This document shows positions 29,604 to 37,997 of a stretch of DNA of 37,999 bases, in pieces. A model generated the notes under the pieces. The model saw only the letters and a list, made by a program, of their open reading frames with translations, was not told where the DNA came from and made no database searches. The position numbers and the translations under genes are program-made. This DNA comes from Lachnospiraceae bacterium (lineage in GTDB: Bacteria > Bacillota > Clostridia > Lachnospirales > Lachnospiraceae). Within the stretch, counting starts at the first letter, position 1, and each line of letters opens with the position of its first letter. Where the stretch lies: the NCBI GenBank assembly GCA_017962105.1, contig JAGCVY010000072.1, positions 1 through 37,999 of the forward strand, read 5' to 3'.

Positions 29604-30470
29604 ATGAACGAGATGAACACCCAAGTCAGAGCGTCCAATGAAGCCCTTACCGAGCTGGTGAAGAAGCGGTCCCAGGCGAGCAAATCCATATTTATCGTTT
29701 TGATCGGGGCTTTCTTTCTGTTCCTGCCGCCGATCGGCATTATTATCATTTTCTACGGGATCAGCAGATCCCAGAAGATCCAGCGGGAGATGAAGGCGCT
29801 GTACAAGGATGCCTTTGTCCGCGAGCCGCTGGCCAACAATTTCGACAACGTGGTCTATGAGCCCAACCAGGGATTTTCCGTGGAAAATGTCAAGGACTTC
29901 CGGTTGTGCTTAACGGGCAATTCGTTCTATTCTGAGGACTATATCCGCGCTTCCTACCAGGGCGTGCCCTTCGAGATGGCGGAGGTAAGGGCGTACGATG
30001 TGGACAAGAGTGATGACAGCTCCCGCAGCACGACGTACTTCGAGGGAAGAATGATCGTGTTTAATTTCCCGAACAAGCTGGTTAACTCCGTTTCGGTCTT
30101 CGGCCGGAAGTTTAAGCACAGGGACCTCTCCCGCAGGGAGGAGAAGGAAACCAAGGTTGAGCTTGAGTCGATGCAGTTCAACAATGATTTCGACGTGTAC
30201 TCGCCGATTCAGCAGGACGCGTTTTACCTGATCACCCCGCAGTTCATGGAGCGCCTGGGAGTATTGGCCGGAAAATATGAGAGCATCGCCATGAACGTGG
30301 TCGGCAGCAGGGTTGCGCTCGCGTTCAACGAGCCGGGGAAAAATGCATTTGACGCGGATGTTCCCATCGGGCAGGTGGATGTTGATAAGGAGATGGCCAA
30401 GGTGCAGGCGGAGATTGACGATATCAAGCTCTTCATCTCCCTTATCCTGAACCTGAGAACCTACGGCTGA
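29604..30470 (+). CDS. DUF3137 membrane-anchored protein
   Basis: 288 aa. One long hydrophobic stretch near residues 28-52 (SIFIVLIGAFFLFLPPIGIIIIF) anchors it, perhaps as a helical hairpin. The soluble domain matches DUF3137: YIRASYQGVPFEMAEVRAYD near 113, TTYFEGRMIVFNF near 142, KVELESMQFNNDFDVYSPIQQDAFYLITPQFMERL near 188. The family is often paired with LemA; no lemA is in the window. Function unknown, possibly envelope stress. AAGGAGAAG precedes the ATG. It sits between GNAT and ABC genes in one direction. Confidence 0.85.
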   Translation: MNEMNTQVRASNEALTELVKKRSQASKSIFIVLIGAFFLFLPPIGIIIIFYGISRSQKIQREMKALYKDAFVREPLANNFDNVVYEPNQGFSVENVKDFRLCLTGNSFYSEDYIRASYQGVPFEMAEVRAYDVDKSDDSSRSTTYFEGRMIVFNFPNKLVNSVSVFGRKFKHRDLSRREEKETKVELESMQFNNDFDVYSPIQQDAFYLITPQFMERLGVLAGKYESIAMNVVGSRVALAFNEPGKNAFDADVPIGQVDVDKEMAKVQAEIDDIKLFISLILNLRTYG

Positions 30471-30508
30471 GCCGGCTTCGCGCATGATAAAAAGAGGCTT
30501 GAATTCCC

Positions 30509-31423
30509 ATGAGTGAAACGATTTTGGAAATCAAAAACCTGACGAAGTATTACGGCAAGGTGAAGGGCGTTGAAAACCTTTCGCTCTCCTTAAACCGCGG
30601 GGAGATTTTCGGCTTTATCGGCCCAAACGGCGCCGGCAAATCCACGACGATCCGCTCGATCATGAACCTGATCAACAAGGATGCGGGGTCGGTTCTTTTC
30701 CACGGAAAGGAGCTGACGCGGGACGACGTGGAGGCGAAAAGCCGGATCGGTTACCTGCAAAGCGAGGTCTTCCTGTACGACGATCTCACGGTGAAGGGAA
30801 TCTTCGATCACCATGAGAACTTCTACCGAAACGTACCGTCGGCGGCCGGCATCCATGAGAAGCGGCAGGAGCTGGTCTCCCGCTTAAAGCTCGATGAGAC
30901 AAGGCCCATCGAGGACATTTCCCTCGGAAACCTGAAGAAGGTGGGAATCGTTCTGGCGCTGATGCACAACCCCGAACTGATCATTATGGACGAGCCCACG
31001 AGCGGGCTGGACCCGATCATGCAGAACGTTTTCTACGAGCTGCTGCGGGAGGAAAAGGAGAAGGGTAACACCGTCTTCTACTCAACGCATATCTTAAGCG
31101 AGGTCTCGAAGGTCTGCGACCGGGTGGGTATCATTCGAAACGGCGAACTGATCCGTGCCGGTCAGGTCGACGAGATCAGCGACAAGCAGCTGACGTTTGT
31201 GACGGTCAGCTCCGACGAGGTCGACGCTCTCGTTGCGGAGCTCGGCGTGAAGGTGCTCTCGAGGGAGGAGGATACCGTCCGGTTCGCGAATCATTTTCCG
31301 GATGACGAACTGATCAAGAAACTGTCGAACTACCGGATCCGAAAAATACTCATCGAGGAGGCGACGCTAGAGGAAATGTTCATGCATTACTACGAGGAGG
31401 GGCAGGCAGATGGTAAAGCGTGA
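30509..31423 (+). CDS. ABC transporter ATP-binding protein
   Basis: 304 aa ATPase of an ABC-2 type exporter. Walker A is GPNGAGKST (residues 38-46), and Walker B is LIIMDEPTSGLD (157-168). The His switch follows in STHIL. The signature is degenerate: ISLGNLKKVGIVLAL (137-151) replaces LSGG-x-x-Q, a form typical of the BcrA/YtrB-like subgroup. A C-terminal extension of about 80 residues has a regulatory beta domain common in drug exporters. It overlaps the permease gene by 14 nt. Cargo is not readable; peptide antibiotics or lipids are typical. Confidence 0.93.
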   Translation: MSETILEIKNLTKYYGKVKGVENLSLSLNRGEIFGFIGPNGAGKSTTIRSIMNLINKDAGSVLFHGKELTRDDVEAKSRIGYLQSEVFLYDDLTVKGIFDHHENFYRNVPSAAGIHEKRQELVSRLKLDETRPIEDISLGNLKKVGIVLALMHNPELIIMDEPTSGLDPIMQNVFYELLREEKEKGNTVFYSTHILSEVSKVCDRVGIIRNGELIRAGQVDEISDKQLTFVTVSSDEVDALVAELGVKVLSREEDTVRFANHFPDDELIKKLSNYRIRKILIEEATLEEMFMHYYEEGQADGKA

Positions 31424-32201
31424 GTTAAAGGTCAATCTGCGGGGATTCCTCATCTGGACCGGGACCATGCTGGTGACCCTGCTTCTGATCTATCTGGTCT
31501 ATCCGTCGATCGTCAGCGACGGGAAGGGCAACAAGGTGAATGAGATGCTGGAGGCCTTCCCGCCGGATCTGCTGAAGGCGTTCAACATGGATCTTGCGGG
31601 GCTGGATACCGCCTACGGCTGGCTGAAGTCGGAGGGCTTCACGTTTCTGTATCTCATCATCGGCATATACAGCTGCCTTCTCGGCTCAAACATCGTCCTC
31701 AAGGAGGAGAGCGAGAAGACCATCGAGTATCTGGCGGCGCTTCCGATCACGAGACGGAGGGTGGTTCTGGACAAGGTACTTGTGTCCGTGATCTACATTG
31801 TGTCGATGGTTGCGATCCTCGGCATTTTCAACGTGGCGGCACTGAACATTTCGGAACAGCCGGACAACAAACAGCTTCTTCTGTTGAGCCTCACGCCGCT
31901 CTTCCCGGGCATTGTGCTTTTTGCTCTCGGGCTGTTCATCTCGACGTTTACCCATAAGACGAAGAAGATGCTCGGGATCAGTATCGGTCTGGTGTTTGCC
32001 ATGTACATTCTGGGCGTCATCTCGGAGATGGGAGAGCAGGTCAAGGCGCTCCGATACCTGTCCGTGTTTACGCTGGCGGACTCCCGCGGGGTGATCACGA
32101 ACACCGAACTGAAGCCGGCCTGTGTGATCGTCAGCCTGATCCTTTTTGCGGGGCTGATCATCCTTTCCTTAGTCCGGTACCAAAAGAAAGAACTTGTCTA
32201 G
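31410..32201 (+). CDS. ABC-2 type permease
   Basis: 263 aa with about six membrane helices. The first lies near residues 11-30 (FLIWTGTMLVTLLLIYLVYP), the second near 75-92, the third near 122-142, then 153-175, 184-204 and 236-255. EESEKTIEYLAALPITRRRVVLDK between helices two and three is the conserved cytosolic coupling segment of ABC-2 permeases. GAGGAGGGG at the end of the ATPase gene is its binding site. Together with the ATPase it should form a homodimeric exporter. No response regulator or sensor kinase is nearby. Confidence 0.92.
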   Translation: MVKRELKVNLRGFLIWTGTMLVTLLLIYLVYPSIVSDGKGNKVNEMLEAFPPDLLKAFNMDLAGLDTAYGWLKSEGFTFLYLIIGIYSCLLGSNIVLKEESEKTIEYLAALPITRRRVVLDKVLVSVIYIVSMVAILGIFNVAALNISEQPDNKQLLLLSLTPLFPGIVLFALGLFISTFTHKTKKMLGISIGLVFAMYILGVISEMGEQVKALRYLSVFTLADSRGVITNTELKPACVIVSLILFAGLIILSLVRYQKKELV

Positions 32202-32252
32202 GACGTCGTCCGGAAGGGAGTATTACATAGATTTCCCGGGAGGTGGACAACT

Positions 32253-32693
32253 ATGGAATTCAAGGAAGGCAGCGGCTGGAAATGCTGCTATGATCCCGAG
32301 ACGGGGCGTTACACCGCACAGCTCGGCGCCGGTGTGAACTGCAGTCTGTACGAGATCACGAAAGAGATTTACGACCATGTGGACGATCCGGAGGTCGAGT
32401 GGCCGGCGCGGCTGATCTCCGATGGCCGCCGCTTGTTTATGTCGGTCAATGACCGATGCGGCCCGCCTTACACGATCGTCTTTGACTCGGACTACGAAAA
32501 ATTGTGTCCCTGGAACGACGCTGCGGTTTCGGGAAGAACGTGGGACGATGATTTTACGGACGCGGTGGTCGAGGTCATGGCTTCCGAGAAAAACAACAGG
32601 GAGCAGCGCCGCGCCAAGAAGGCGGAGCGGGAAGCGAAGGCGGAGCAGAGTAAGAAGACGAAGAGCAGGAAGAAAGCAGATTCGCAAGAATGA
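32253..32693 (+). CDS. Unknown acidic/basic two-part small protein
   Basis: 146 aa. Residues 1-108 form a compact acidic domain with conserved-looking aromatic and cysteine residues (WKCCYDPETGRYTAQ, NDRCGPPYTIVFDSDYEKLCPW). Residues 109-146 are a lysine/glutamate-rich tail (EQRRAKKAEREAKAEQSKK), probably a helix that binds RNA or an acidic surface. Family not recognised. GGGAGGTGG lies 5-13 nt before the ATG. It follows the ABC permease by 51 bp. Confidence 0.65.
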   Translation: MEFKEGSGWKCCYDPETGRYTAQLGAGVNCSLYEITKEIYDHVDDPEVEWPARLISDGRRLFMSVNDRCGPPYTIVFDSDYEKLCPWNDAAVSGRTWDDDFTDAVVEVMASEKNNREQRRAKKAEREAKAEQSKKTKSRKKADSQE

Positions 32694-32726
32694 CAACATA
32701 CACAATCTTTTTCAAGGGATAATCCA

Positions 32727-32756
32727 TTGTTTCGGAATTGCTCCGAATGATAGAAT
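32727..32756 (+). promoter_or_regulatory. Promoter of the DXS-like gene
   Basis: TTGTTT (32727-32732), 18-bp spacer, TAGAAT (32751-32756). The 14 bases ending here, CCGAATGATAGAAT, repeat those at 6516-6529, and CATTGTT precedes both. Confidence 0.6.
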
Positions 32757-32806
32757 TATCGCAGTTGATTATCATAAACGAGGTTCTATCGTAAGGAGGT
32801 TTACTT

Positions 32807-34561
32807 ATGTATTTGGAGAAGATTAACGGCCCGGAGGACGTGAAAAAACTGACTGTGGCTGAGCTGCCGATCCTCGCTGATGAGACGAGAGCAGCGGTCA
32901 TTAACCGGGTGAGCAAGAAGGGCGGGCATATCGGCCCGAACCTCGGAATCGTCGAGTTTACGGTTGCGTTTCACTATGTCTTCGATTCGCCGAAGGACAA
33001 GATTGTGTTTGATGTTTCCCACCAGTGCTACCCGCACAAGATCCTTACGGGGCGGAGGGAAGCCTACACGGACGAGGCTCATTTCGGGGATGTGACGGGA
33101 TTCACCAATCCCTTCGAGAGCGAGCATGACATGTTCACCGTCGGGCACACATCCACTTCGGTTTCGTTGGCGTTAGGCCTTGCGAAAGCAAGGGATCTTG
33201 CCGGTGGCACGGAAAATGTCGTCGCCCTGATCGGCGACGGTTCCCTCTCGGGCGGCGAGGCTCTGGAGGCTCTCGATTACGCCGGCGAGTACACGGGCAA
33301 CCTGATCATTGTCGTCAACGATAACGACCAGAGTATCGCGGAAAATCACGGCGGATTGTACAAGACGCTGCGGAGGCTCCGGGAGACCGGCGGGATGGCG
33401 GAGGACAACATTTTCCGGGCCATGGGCCTGGATTACCGCTATCTGGAAGAGGGCAACGATGCAGTGAAGCTCGTGGAGGCGCTTCGGGGAATCAAGGGCA
33501 TTGATCATCCGGTAGTGCTTCACATTCATACCGTCAAGGGCAAAGGCCTGCCGTATGCGGAGAAAAACCGCGAGCAGTGGCACGGCGGGGGTCCGTTCCA
33601 CGTGGAGGACGGTTCGCCGTTGTATCCGGGCGGCGGTGGCGAGAACATCGTATACAAATGCCTGACGGAGCTCATGGATTCCAATCCGAAGGCGGTTGTG
33701 CTCAACGCGGCGACACCGGGCGGAATTGGCTTCGGTCCGGAGCAGAGGGAACCCTACGTGAAGCGCGGGCAGTTCCTCGACGTCGGTATTGCGGAGGAAA
33801 ATGCCGTGGGCATGACCGCGGGGATCAGCCGGAACGGCGGCACGGCGGTGTTTGCCACATTTGCCCCGTTCTTCCAGCGGGTTTATGACCAGATGTCCCA
33901 CGATGTGTGCCTGAACAGCAGTCCGGCCACCTTCCTGATTTCCAATCCGGGAATCTACGGATCCGATTCCAATACACACATTGCGATCTGCGATATTCAG
34001 ATGTTTGCCCATATTCCGAACATGGTTTATCTGGCGCCGGTGAGCAAAGAAGAGTTTGTTCAGATGTTCCGATATGCCACGACGCAGCGGAAGCACCCGA
34101 CGGGAATCCGCTTTACGGGGACACTGCCGTCCTCCGGCATCGAGGACCGGACGGATTACTCGGTCCTTCGCAGTCAGGTGGAGAGACGGGGCTCGGATGC
34201 AGCGATTGTCGCGGTGGGAGTCCTCTTCCCGAAGGCTGTGGCGGTTGCCGAGAAGGTTTTCGCAGAGACCGGGAAGAAGATTACGGTCATCAACCCGAGA
34301 TTCCTTCAGGATGTGGACCGGGAACTTCTTGATTCGCTCAAAAAGGATCATCGGCTGATCATCACCATCGAGGATGGTGAGCTCATGGGCGGATACGGCC
34401 AGAACATCGCCGCTTACTATGGGGACAGTGACATGAAGGTCCGCTGCTACGGAATATCCAAGGAGTTCCACGCGGTACACGATGCGGAGCAGATCCTTGC
34501 GGACTGCGGTATCTCCGTGGAGAAACTCACGGCGGAAATCGAAGCGTTTCTGAATGCTTGA
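32807..34561 (+). CDS. DXS-like transketolase-family enzyme
   Basis: 584 aa thiamine-diphosphate enzyme arranged like 1-deoxy-D-xylulose-5-phosphate synthase. KGGHIGPNLGIVEFTVAFHYVF (His41), FDVSHQCYPHKILTGR and VGHTSTSVSLALGLAKARD match DXS. GDGSLSGGEALEALDYAGE with VVNDNDQSI binds the diphosphate and Mg. The catalytic Glu region is DVGIAEENAVGMTAG. Two substrate-phosphate sites differ from true DXS: the R-A-G-x-V-G-x-D-G-x-T-H motif is NPGIYGSDSNTH (near 380), and the R-Y-P-R motif is RFTGTLP (near 437). So it may act on another acceptor. Length is about 35 residues short of typical DXS. AAGGAGG at 32793-32799 supports ATG 32807. Confidence 0.85.
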   Translation: MYLEKINGPEDVKKLTVAELPILADETRAAVINRVSKKGGHIGPNLGIVEFTVAFHYVFDSPKDKIVFDVSHQCYPHKILTGRREAYTDEAHFGDVTGFTNPFESEHDMFTVGHTSTSVSLALGLAKARDLAGGTENVVALIGDGSLSGGEALEALDYAGEYTGNLIIVVNDNDQSIAENHGGLYKTLRRLRETGGMAEDNIFRAMGLDYRYLEEGNDAVKLVEALRGIKGIDHPVVLHIHTVKGKGLPYAEKNREQWHGGGPFHVEDGSPLYPGGGGENIVYKCLTELMDSNPKAVVLNAATPGGIGFGPEQREPYVKRGQFLDVGIAEENAVGMTAGISRNGGTAVFATFAPFFQRVYDQMSHDVCLNSSPATFLISNPGIYGSDSNTHIAICDIQMFAHIPNMVYLAPVSKEEFVQMFRYATTQRKHPTGIRFTGTLPSSGIEDRTDYSVLRSQVERRGSDAAIVAVGVLFPKAVAVAEKVFAETGKKITVINPRFLQDVDRELLDSLKKDHRLIITIEDGELMGGYGQNIAAYYGDSDMKVRCYGISKEFHAVHDAEQILADCGISVEKLTAEIEAFLNA

Positions 34562-34607
34562 GGCATCACAATGAATTGATTGTGTTGGGAAAGAGAGGGA
34601 GGAGATC

Positions 34608-34955
34608 ATGGATCTGAGAATCGTGCTTGGTATCATTGTTGTTGCTGCCGTCCTCATCTACAACAAGCCCTTCGGAAGTCTTTGGATTGTGAAAAAGAGG
34701 TGCACGGCAACGGCGGAGGGACATTATGTCTACCCGGAGGTCATGTATCGGTCAAACGGAGTCGGGGCCGGGGATTCGTACCTGATCCCGGTTTATGAGT
34801 ATGCGGTTGACGACAAGCTCCATCTGGCGATGATCGAAGGAATGCAGCAGCTTTATGATGTGTTTCCCCTCAATGTCGAGGTGAAGTACAATCCGTCGGA
34901 TCCGGAGGTGTGCTTTGTCAATGGCAAACGGGGAACGATCATCGGAAAGAAGTGA
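34608..34955 (+). CDS. Small membrane protein, DUF3592-like
   Basis: 115 aa with one N-terminal helix (residues 3-18, LRIVLGIIVVAAVLIY). The following domain reads SYLIPVYEYAVDDKLHL, then DVFPLNVEVKYNPSDPEVCFV. This is the DUF3592 layout, with the P-x-Y-x-Y-x-V-D-x-K strand and the closing Y-N-P-x-x-P. GGGAGGAGATC precedes the ATG. Family function unknown. Confidence 0.75.
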   Translation: MDLRIVLGIIVVAAVLIYNKPFGSLWIVKKRCTATAEGHYVYPEVMYRSNGVGAGDSYLIPVYEYAVDDKLHLAMIEGMQQLYDVFPLNVEVKYNPSDPEVCFVNGKRGTIIGKK

Positions 34956-34984
34956 TTTCCGTGCGGTTACAGAGGATGTGAAGC

Positions 34985-35677
34985 ATGACATACGCAGATG
35001 ATTTTACAATAGGGTCGCAGGAGGAGATGATACAGCTCATCGACGAGATGGGCTTTGTACCGTTCTTTGACAACGAGATCGAGGGCTTTTCCCTGGAGGA
35101 GCACATCGCGCCCGGGTGCTGGTATGACGACGGCGATAACGGTTTCTGGCCCGCGTGGGAGTGGAAGGGGCCGGTGATCCGCGAGAGCAAGTGCGCCTAC
35201 GGAAAGTTCCTTCGCGGCAAGGCGATGTACGTCAGCGCAAAATGGTTCCCCGACTTTGCGAATTACCGACGGGACGGATATGATTTCGACGCCCGGTATG
35301 ACGATGGGCTGGCGCCCCGGCAGGATATGGATTTCTATGAGGTTTTGGACGCCAACGCGCCGATCCTGTCGAAGAGCCTGAAGCAGATCGGCGGGTACGG
35401 CAGAAACGGGCGCAAGGGATTCGACACGATCCTTGCGCGTCTCCAAAAGCAGTGCTATGTCGTCACCGCGGACTTCCGCTACAGCATGGACCGCTTCGGA
35501 GAGCCCTACGGCTGGGGAGTCGCCGTGTACACGACGCCGGAGAAGATGTTCGGAAGGAAGTTCACGGATGCAGTGTACAAGCGCACGCCGGAGGAATCCT
35601 ACGCCCGCATCCTTAAGCACCTCCGGAAAATCCTTCCGGAGGCAAGTCAGGAAGAAATTGAAAAAATACTCAGGTAG
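34985..35677 (+). CDS. AlkZ-related winged-helix protein
   Basis: 230 aa, soluble. The motif NGFWPAWEWKGPVIRESKCAYGKFL near residues 53-77 and the following FPDFANYRRDGYDFDARYDDGL match AlkZ-related proteins, distant relatives of the YcaQ/AlkZ DNA glycosylases that unhook interstrand crosslinks. The C-terminus YARILKHLRKILPEASQEEIEKIL is helical. It lacks the full three-winged-helix length (about 400 aa) of AlkZ, so glycosylase activity is uncertain. AGGATGTGAAGC is a weak binding site. Stands 29 bp after the DUF3592-like gene. Confidence 0.75.
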   Translation: MTYADDFTIGSQEEMIQLIDEMGFVPFFDNEIEGFSLEEHIAPGCWYDDGDNGFWPAWEWKGPVIRESKCAYGKFLRGKAMYVSAKWFPDFANYRRDGYDFDARYDDGLAPRQDMDFYEVLDANAPILSKSLKQIGGYGRNGRKGFDTILARLQKQCYVVTADFRYSMDRFGEPYGWGVAVYTTPEKMFGRKFTDAVYKRTPEESYARILKHLRKILPEASQEEIEKILR

Positions 35678-35688
35678 GGGACAGGATT

Positions 35689-35802
35689 ATGAAGCGGAAA
35701 ATATCGGTATTGACAGCGGTTGTGATGGTTATCGCTGCAGTTCTTGTGTTGACTTTCAGCGCTCTTGCCGTATGGGAATCAGATAGGGGGAGAACATGGT
35801 AG
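35689..35802 (+). CDS. 37-residue single-helix membrane peptide
   Basis: ATG 35689, following GGGGACAGG, encodes MKRKISVLTAVVMVIAAVL plus 18 more residues: a basic start and one hydrophobic helix (6-27). It ends WESDRGRTW. It begins 12 nt after the AlkZ-related stop and overlaps the start of the GNAT fragment. Could be a tiny membrane protein, a signal peptide remnant of a deleted gene, or both. Confidence 0.45.
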   Translation: MKRKISVLTAVVMVIAAVLVLTFSALAVWESDRGRTW

Positions 35803-35981
35803 AATTGCGGGATATGACCGAGCGCGATATTGAGGATTATGTGCGCTGGTTTACAACGGAGACGGAGTGGATGAAGACCGACGCTCCGTGGGAGTTCGAA
35901 GGCTCCGGCTGGAACTGTAGGGTCAGCTCCGCTGAAACTCCCGGTTCCGCCGGGTCGTTTAATCGTCGCTCTTTTCGATGA
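35796..35981 (+). pseudogene. GNAT acetyltransferase, N-terminal fragment
   Basis: The first 34 residues (VELRDMTERDIEDYVRWFT, TETEWMKTDAPWE) match the start of a GNAT family common in Clostridia, where about 130 residues follow, including the CoA loop. Here similarity ends near 35898. The rest is Ser/Gly-rich nonsense that runs into the 3' end of the opposing SRAP gene and stops at TGA 35979-35981. AGGGGGAGAAC precedes the ATG, so the fragment may be translated but cannot bind acetyl-CoA. Confidence 0.8.
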
Positions 35982-36585
35982 TCATGTCGGAAAGAGCATA
36001 GGAGAGCAGCTCCTCGGGATCCGAGGAGGGGTTGATCCATTCTTCAATCTTATCCGATGGCAGCATGAGAGGCATCCGGTCGTGGATCTTTGAGAGTTCC
36101 ACGGTGGGTGCCTTTGTCAGTACGACAAAGACCGGATAACCGTCCTCGATGCGGTACAGGCCGCAGAGCCAGGTCACGGTGCAGCCGGCGGGCTGGATGG
36201 CATACTTGTCCCCGGTCCGCTCCCGCCCGTCAGGGCTCTTTAAGTGCTGCCACTCAAAGTAGCAGGAGGCCGGGATGATGCACCGGTGGGACTGCCAGGC
36301 GTCCCGGAAGGTCGGCTTTTCCCCTGCGGTTTCAACGCGGGCGTTGAAAAGCGTCCGCTTGTTATCCTTTGCAAGAAATCCCCACTGCATGGGATATACG
36401 CTCCGGCGGCCCTTGGCGTTCGGCGCGATCACCGGTACGATGTCCGTGGGGCGCACCTCACCGTCAATGATGATCGGCCTTGCGTGGGAGTCAATGAACT
36501 TCTGGAGAAGCAGGGACTGAAGGACATCGTCGATGATCTCCTTCAGCTCGGGGAGATCCTTCTCCAAAGCGTATCGTGTACACAT
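35959..36585 (-). CDS. SOS response-associated peptidase (SRAP/HMCES-YedK family)
   Basis: 208 aa. Predicted to trap abasic sites in single-stranded DNA through a covalent link to Cys2, which is exposed after Met1 removal. MCTRYAL gives Cys2. NARVETAGEKPTFRDAW supplies the Asn and Glu contacts, IIPASCYFEW the active-site Glu, and KIHDRMPLML the active-site His. The start is fixed by Cys2 and by AGGAG 7 nt upstream on the minus strand; in-frame codons further upstream are ignored. It is followed on the same strand by nothing and preceded by a small YolD-like gene and a Y-family polymerase, a frequent lesion-tolerance set. Confidence 0.93.
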   Translation of the reverse strand: MCTRYALEKDLPELKEIIDDVLQSLLLQKFIDSHARPIIIDGEVRPTDIVPVIAPNAKGRRSVYPMQWGFLAKDNKRTLFNARVETAGEKPTFRDAWQSHRCIIPASCYFEWQHLKSPDGRERTGDKYAIQPAGCTVTWLCGLYRIEDGYPVFVVLTKAPTVELSKIHDRMPLMLPSDKIEEWINPSSDPEELLSYALSDMIIEKSDD

Positions 36586-36667
36586 GGCAATTCTCCTGAT
36601 TAATTCTGTGGCCCGCGGGGGTCTTTCTGCGGCTACCTCTGCGGCCGGCCACATTCTCTACGGCCTG

Positions 36668-36919
36668 CTACGGAGCGTCCACAGCATCCTCGGTATCCTC
36701 GAGAAAAGCGTCGGCGGCCTCCGCCTGCGCCTTCGCGAGCTCGTCGTTAAATCCCTTCAATGCGTCAAAAGGACTGAAAATCTTCGCCCGTTTCGTTAAG
36801 TCCATGGGCGGGTGTTTCGCGGAAAATCGGTCGGTCCCGTCGTGCACGGGTTTTCCTTTCTTTAAGACATTGGCGTATCGGAAAGAGGAAGGGACCGACG
36901 CAGTATCGTTCTCACTCAT
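36668..36919 (-). CDS. Small YolD-like protein linked to the Y-family polymerase
   Basis: 83 aa, soluble and charged. FSPFDALKGFNDELAKAQAEA near residues 48-68 is the recognisable part and resembles the conserved core of YolD-type proteins, which are usually encoded next to Y-family polymerases in Bacillota. RYANVLKKGKPVHDGTDRFSAKHPPMDLTKRAKIF precedes it. ATG at 36919 is preferred over one at 36925 because GGAGG is then 7 nt away. Likely a modulator of translesion synthesis, by context. Confidence 0.65.
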   Translation of the reverse strand: MSENDTASVPSSFRYANVLKKGKPVHDGTDRFSAKHPPMDLTKRAKIFSPFDALKGFNDELAKAQAEAADAFLEDTEDAVDAP

Positions 36920-36983
36920 CGTCATTCCTCCGTGTCCGGCGGGCCGGAGACGCCTGCGGCCGCTGCCTGTGGCCGCTGCCGCC

Positions 36984-37997
36984 CTACGCCCGGTGTCCGC
37001 CGATCTGTTCGTTTCTCATCTTCGTGGTGGCGCCTTCCCAAAGGTTGAGGCCCTTTAGAAGCGCGTTGGCGCCGTATCGGGTACGCACCTCCAGGAGGGC
37101 CGCGTGGAGCTGCCGCTCCTTATCCCGGGCCTCGTAGTCGGTGAACATATCCATCTGGTACATGCCGTCGTCGCCCGCGACGTCGCAGGCACAGACGCCG
37201 AGCCGCCGGAGAAGGATCCGGTGGTCGCTTTTCTTTTCGACATCCTGCATGATCCGCTCGGTCACTTCCTTCGCGACGTTGGTGGGAGCGGACAGCCGGA
37301 CGGTCCCGGTGGAGTGGGCGGGGTGAAGCCTCCCGTACCAGTCGATGGAAAGCCGCCCGTCGTAGTTCGGAAAATACTCCAGGCTCTTGTAGTCGTAGCT
37401 GATCCACCACGTGAACCGCGACGACGCAAGGCCTTTTTTGTACATGTCGCAGCAGAGGATGTCGATCATCTCCCGAAGGACGATGCAGGCCTCGTCGTAC
37501 TTGTACGGACGGGGGAGAACCTGACCGTTGGAGAGGGAATGGCTGTCGGTCTTGTAGTGCTTGATGTGGTACATGGTGACGGGCTCGATGCCCCAGGCGT
37601 GGTCGATCAGGATCTCCGCGTCGATGCCGAAGGTCTTGTAAAACCACTCCTCGTCCCACTGGGAGCGCTCCGCCACGTCGCCCATGGTGAACATGTAGTT
37701 CCGCTCAAGCCTTGCCGCTTTGCCGTGGCCGATCTGCCAGAAGTCCGTGAGGGGCCGGTGGTCCCACAGAAGGCGCCGGTAGGACTCCTCCGTGAGGGCT
37801 GCAATGCGGACGCCGTCCCTGTCGGGCGGCGCTTTCTTGGCGACGATATCCATGGCGATCTTGGCGAGGTACAGGTTCGTTCCGATGCCCACCGTCGCCG
37901 TGATCCCGGTGTTTTGAAGGACATCCCGGATCATGGTGAGGGCCATGAAGTGTGCGGGGGGCTGGCCGGCGGCCTTCGCCGCGTCCCCGTAGAGGTG
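36984..37997 (-). CDS. Y-family DNA polymerase (UmuC/DinB-like), N-terminus off the window
   Basis: At least 337 residues, open at the right edge, so the palm catalytic motif (DxD and YSIDE-like) lies outside. Present are VGIGTNLYLAKIAMDIVAKK, the typical conserved segment after the second catalytic block, then RPLTDFWQIGHGKAARL (helix-hairpin-helix DNA-binding region) and the little-finger domain from about residue 180. The sequence resembles the Bacillota UvsE/YqjW-like DinB/ImpB group. It is an error-prone polymerase for damaged templates. The stop at 36984 is 65 bp before the YolD-like gene on the same strand. Confidence 0.92.
   Translation of the reverse strand, partial: HLYGDAAKAAGQPPAHFMALTMIRDVLQNTGITATVGIGTNLYLAKIAMDIVAKKAPPDRDGVRIAALTEESYRRLLWDHRPLTDFWQIGHGKAARLERNYMFTMGDVAERSQWDEEWFYKTFGIDAEILIDHAWGIEPVTMYHIKHYKTDSHSLSNGQVLPRPYKYDEACIVLREMIDILCCDMYKKGLASSRFTWWISYDYKSLEYFPNYDGRLSIDWYGRLHPAHSTGTVRLSAPTNVAKEVTERIMQDVEKKSDHRILLRRLGVCACDVAGDDGMYQMDMFTDYEARDKERQLHAALLEVRTRYGANALLKGLNLWEGATTKMRNEQIGGHRA

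Noticed and set aside
33173-34657. Long open frame on the minus strand opposite the DXS-like gene
   Set aside because: It is a shadow of a well-supported coding frame; no ribosome site and no recognisable motif.
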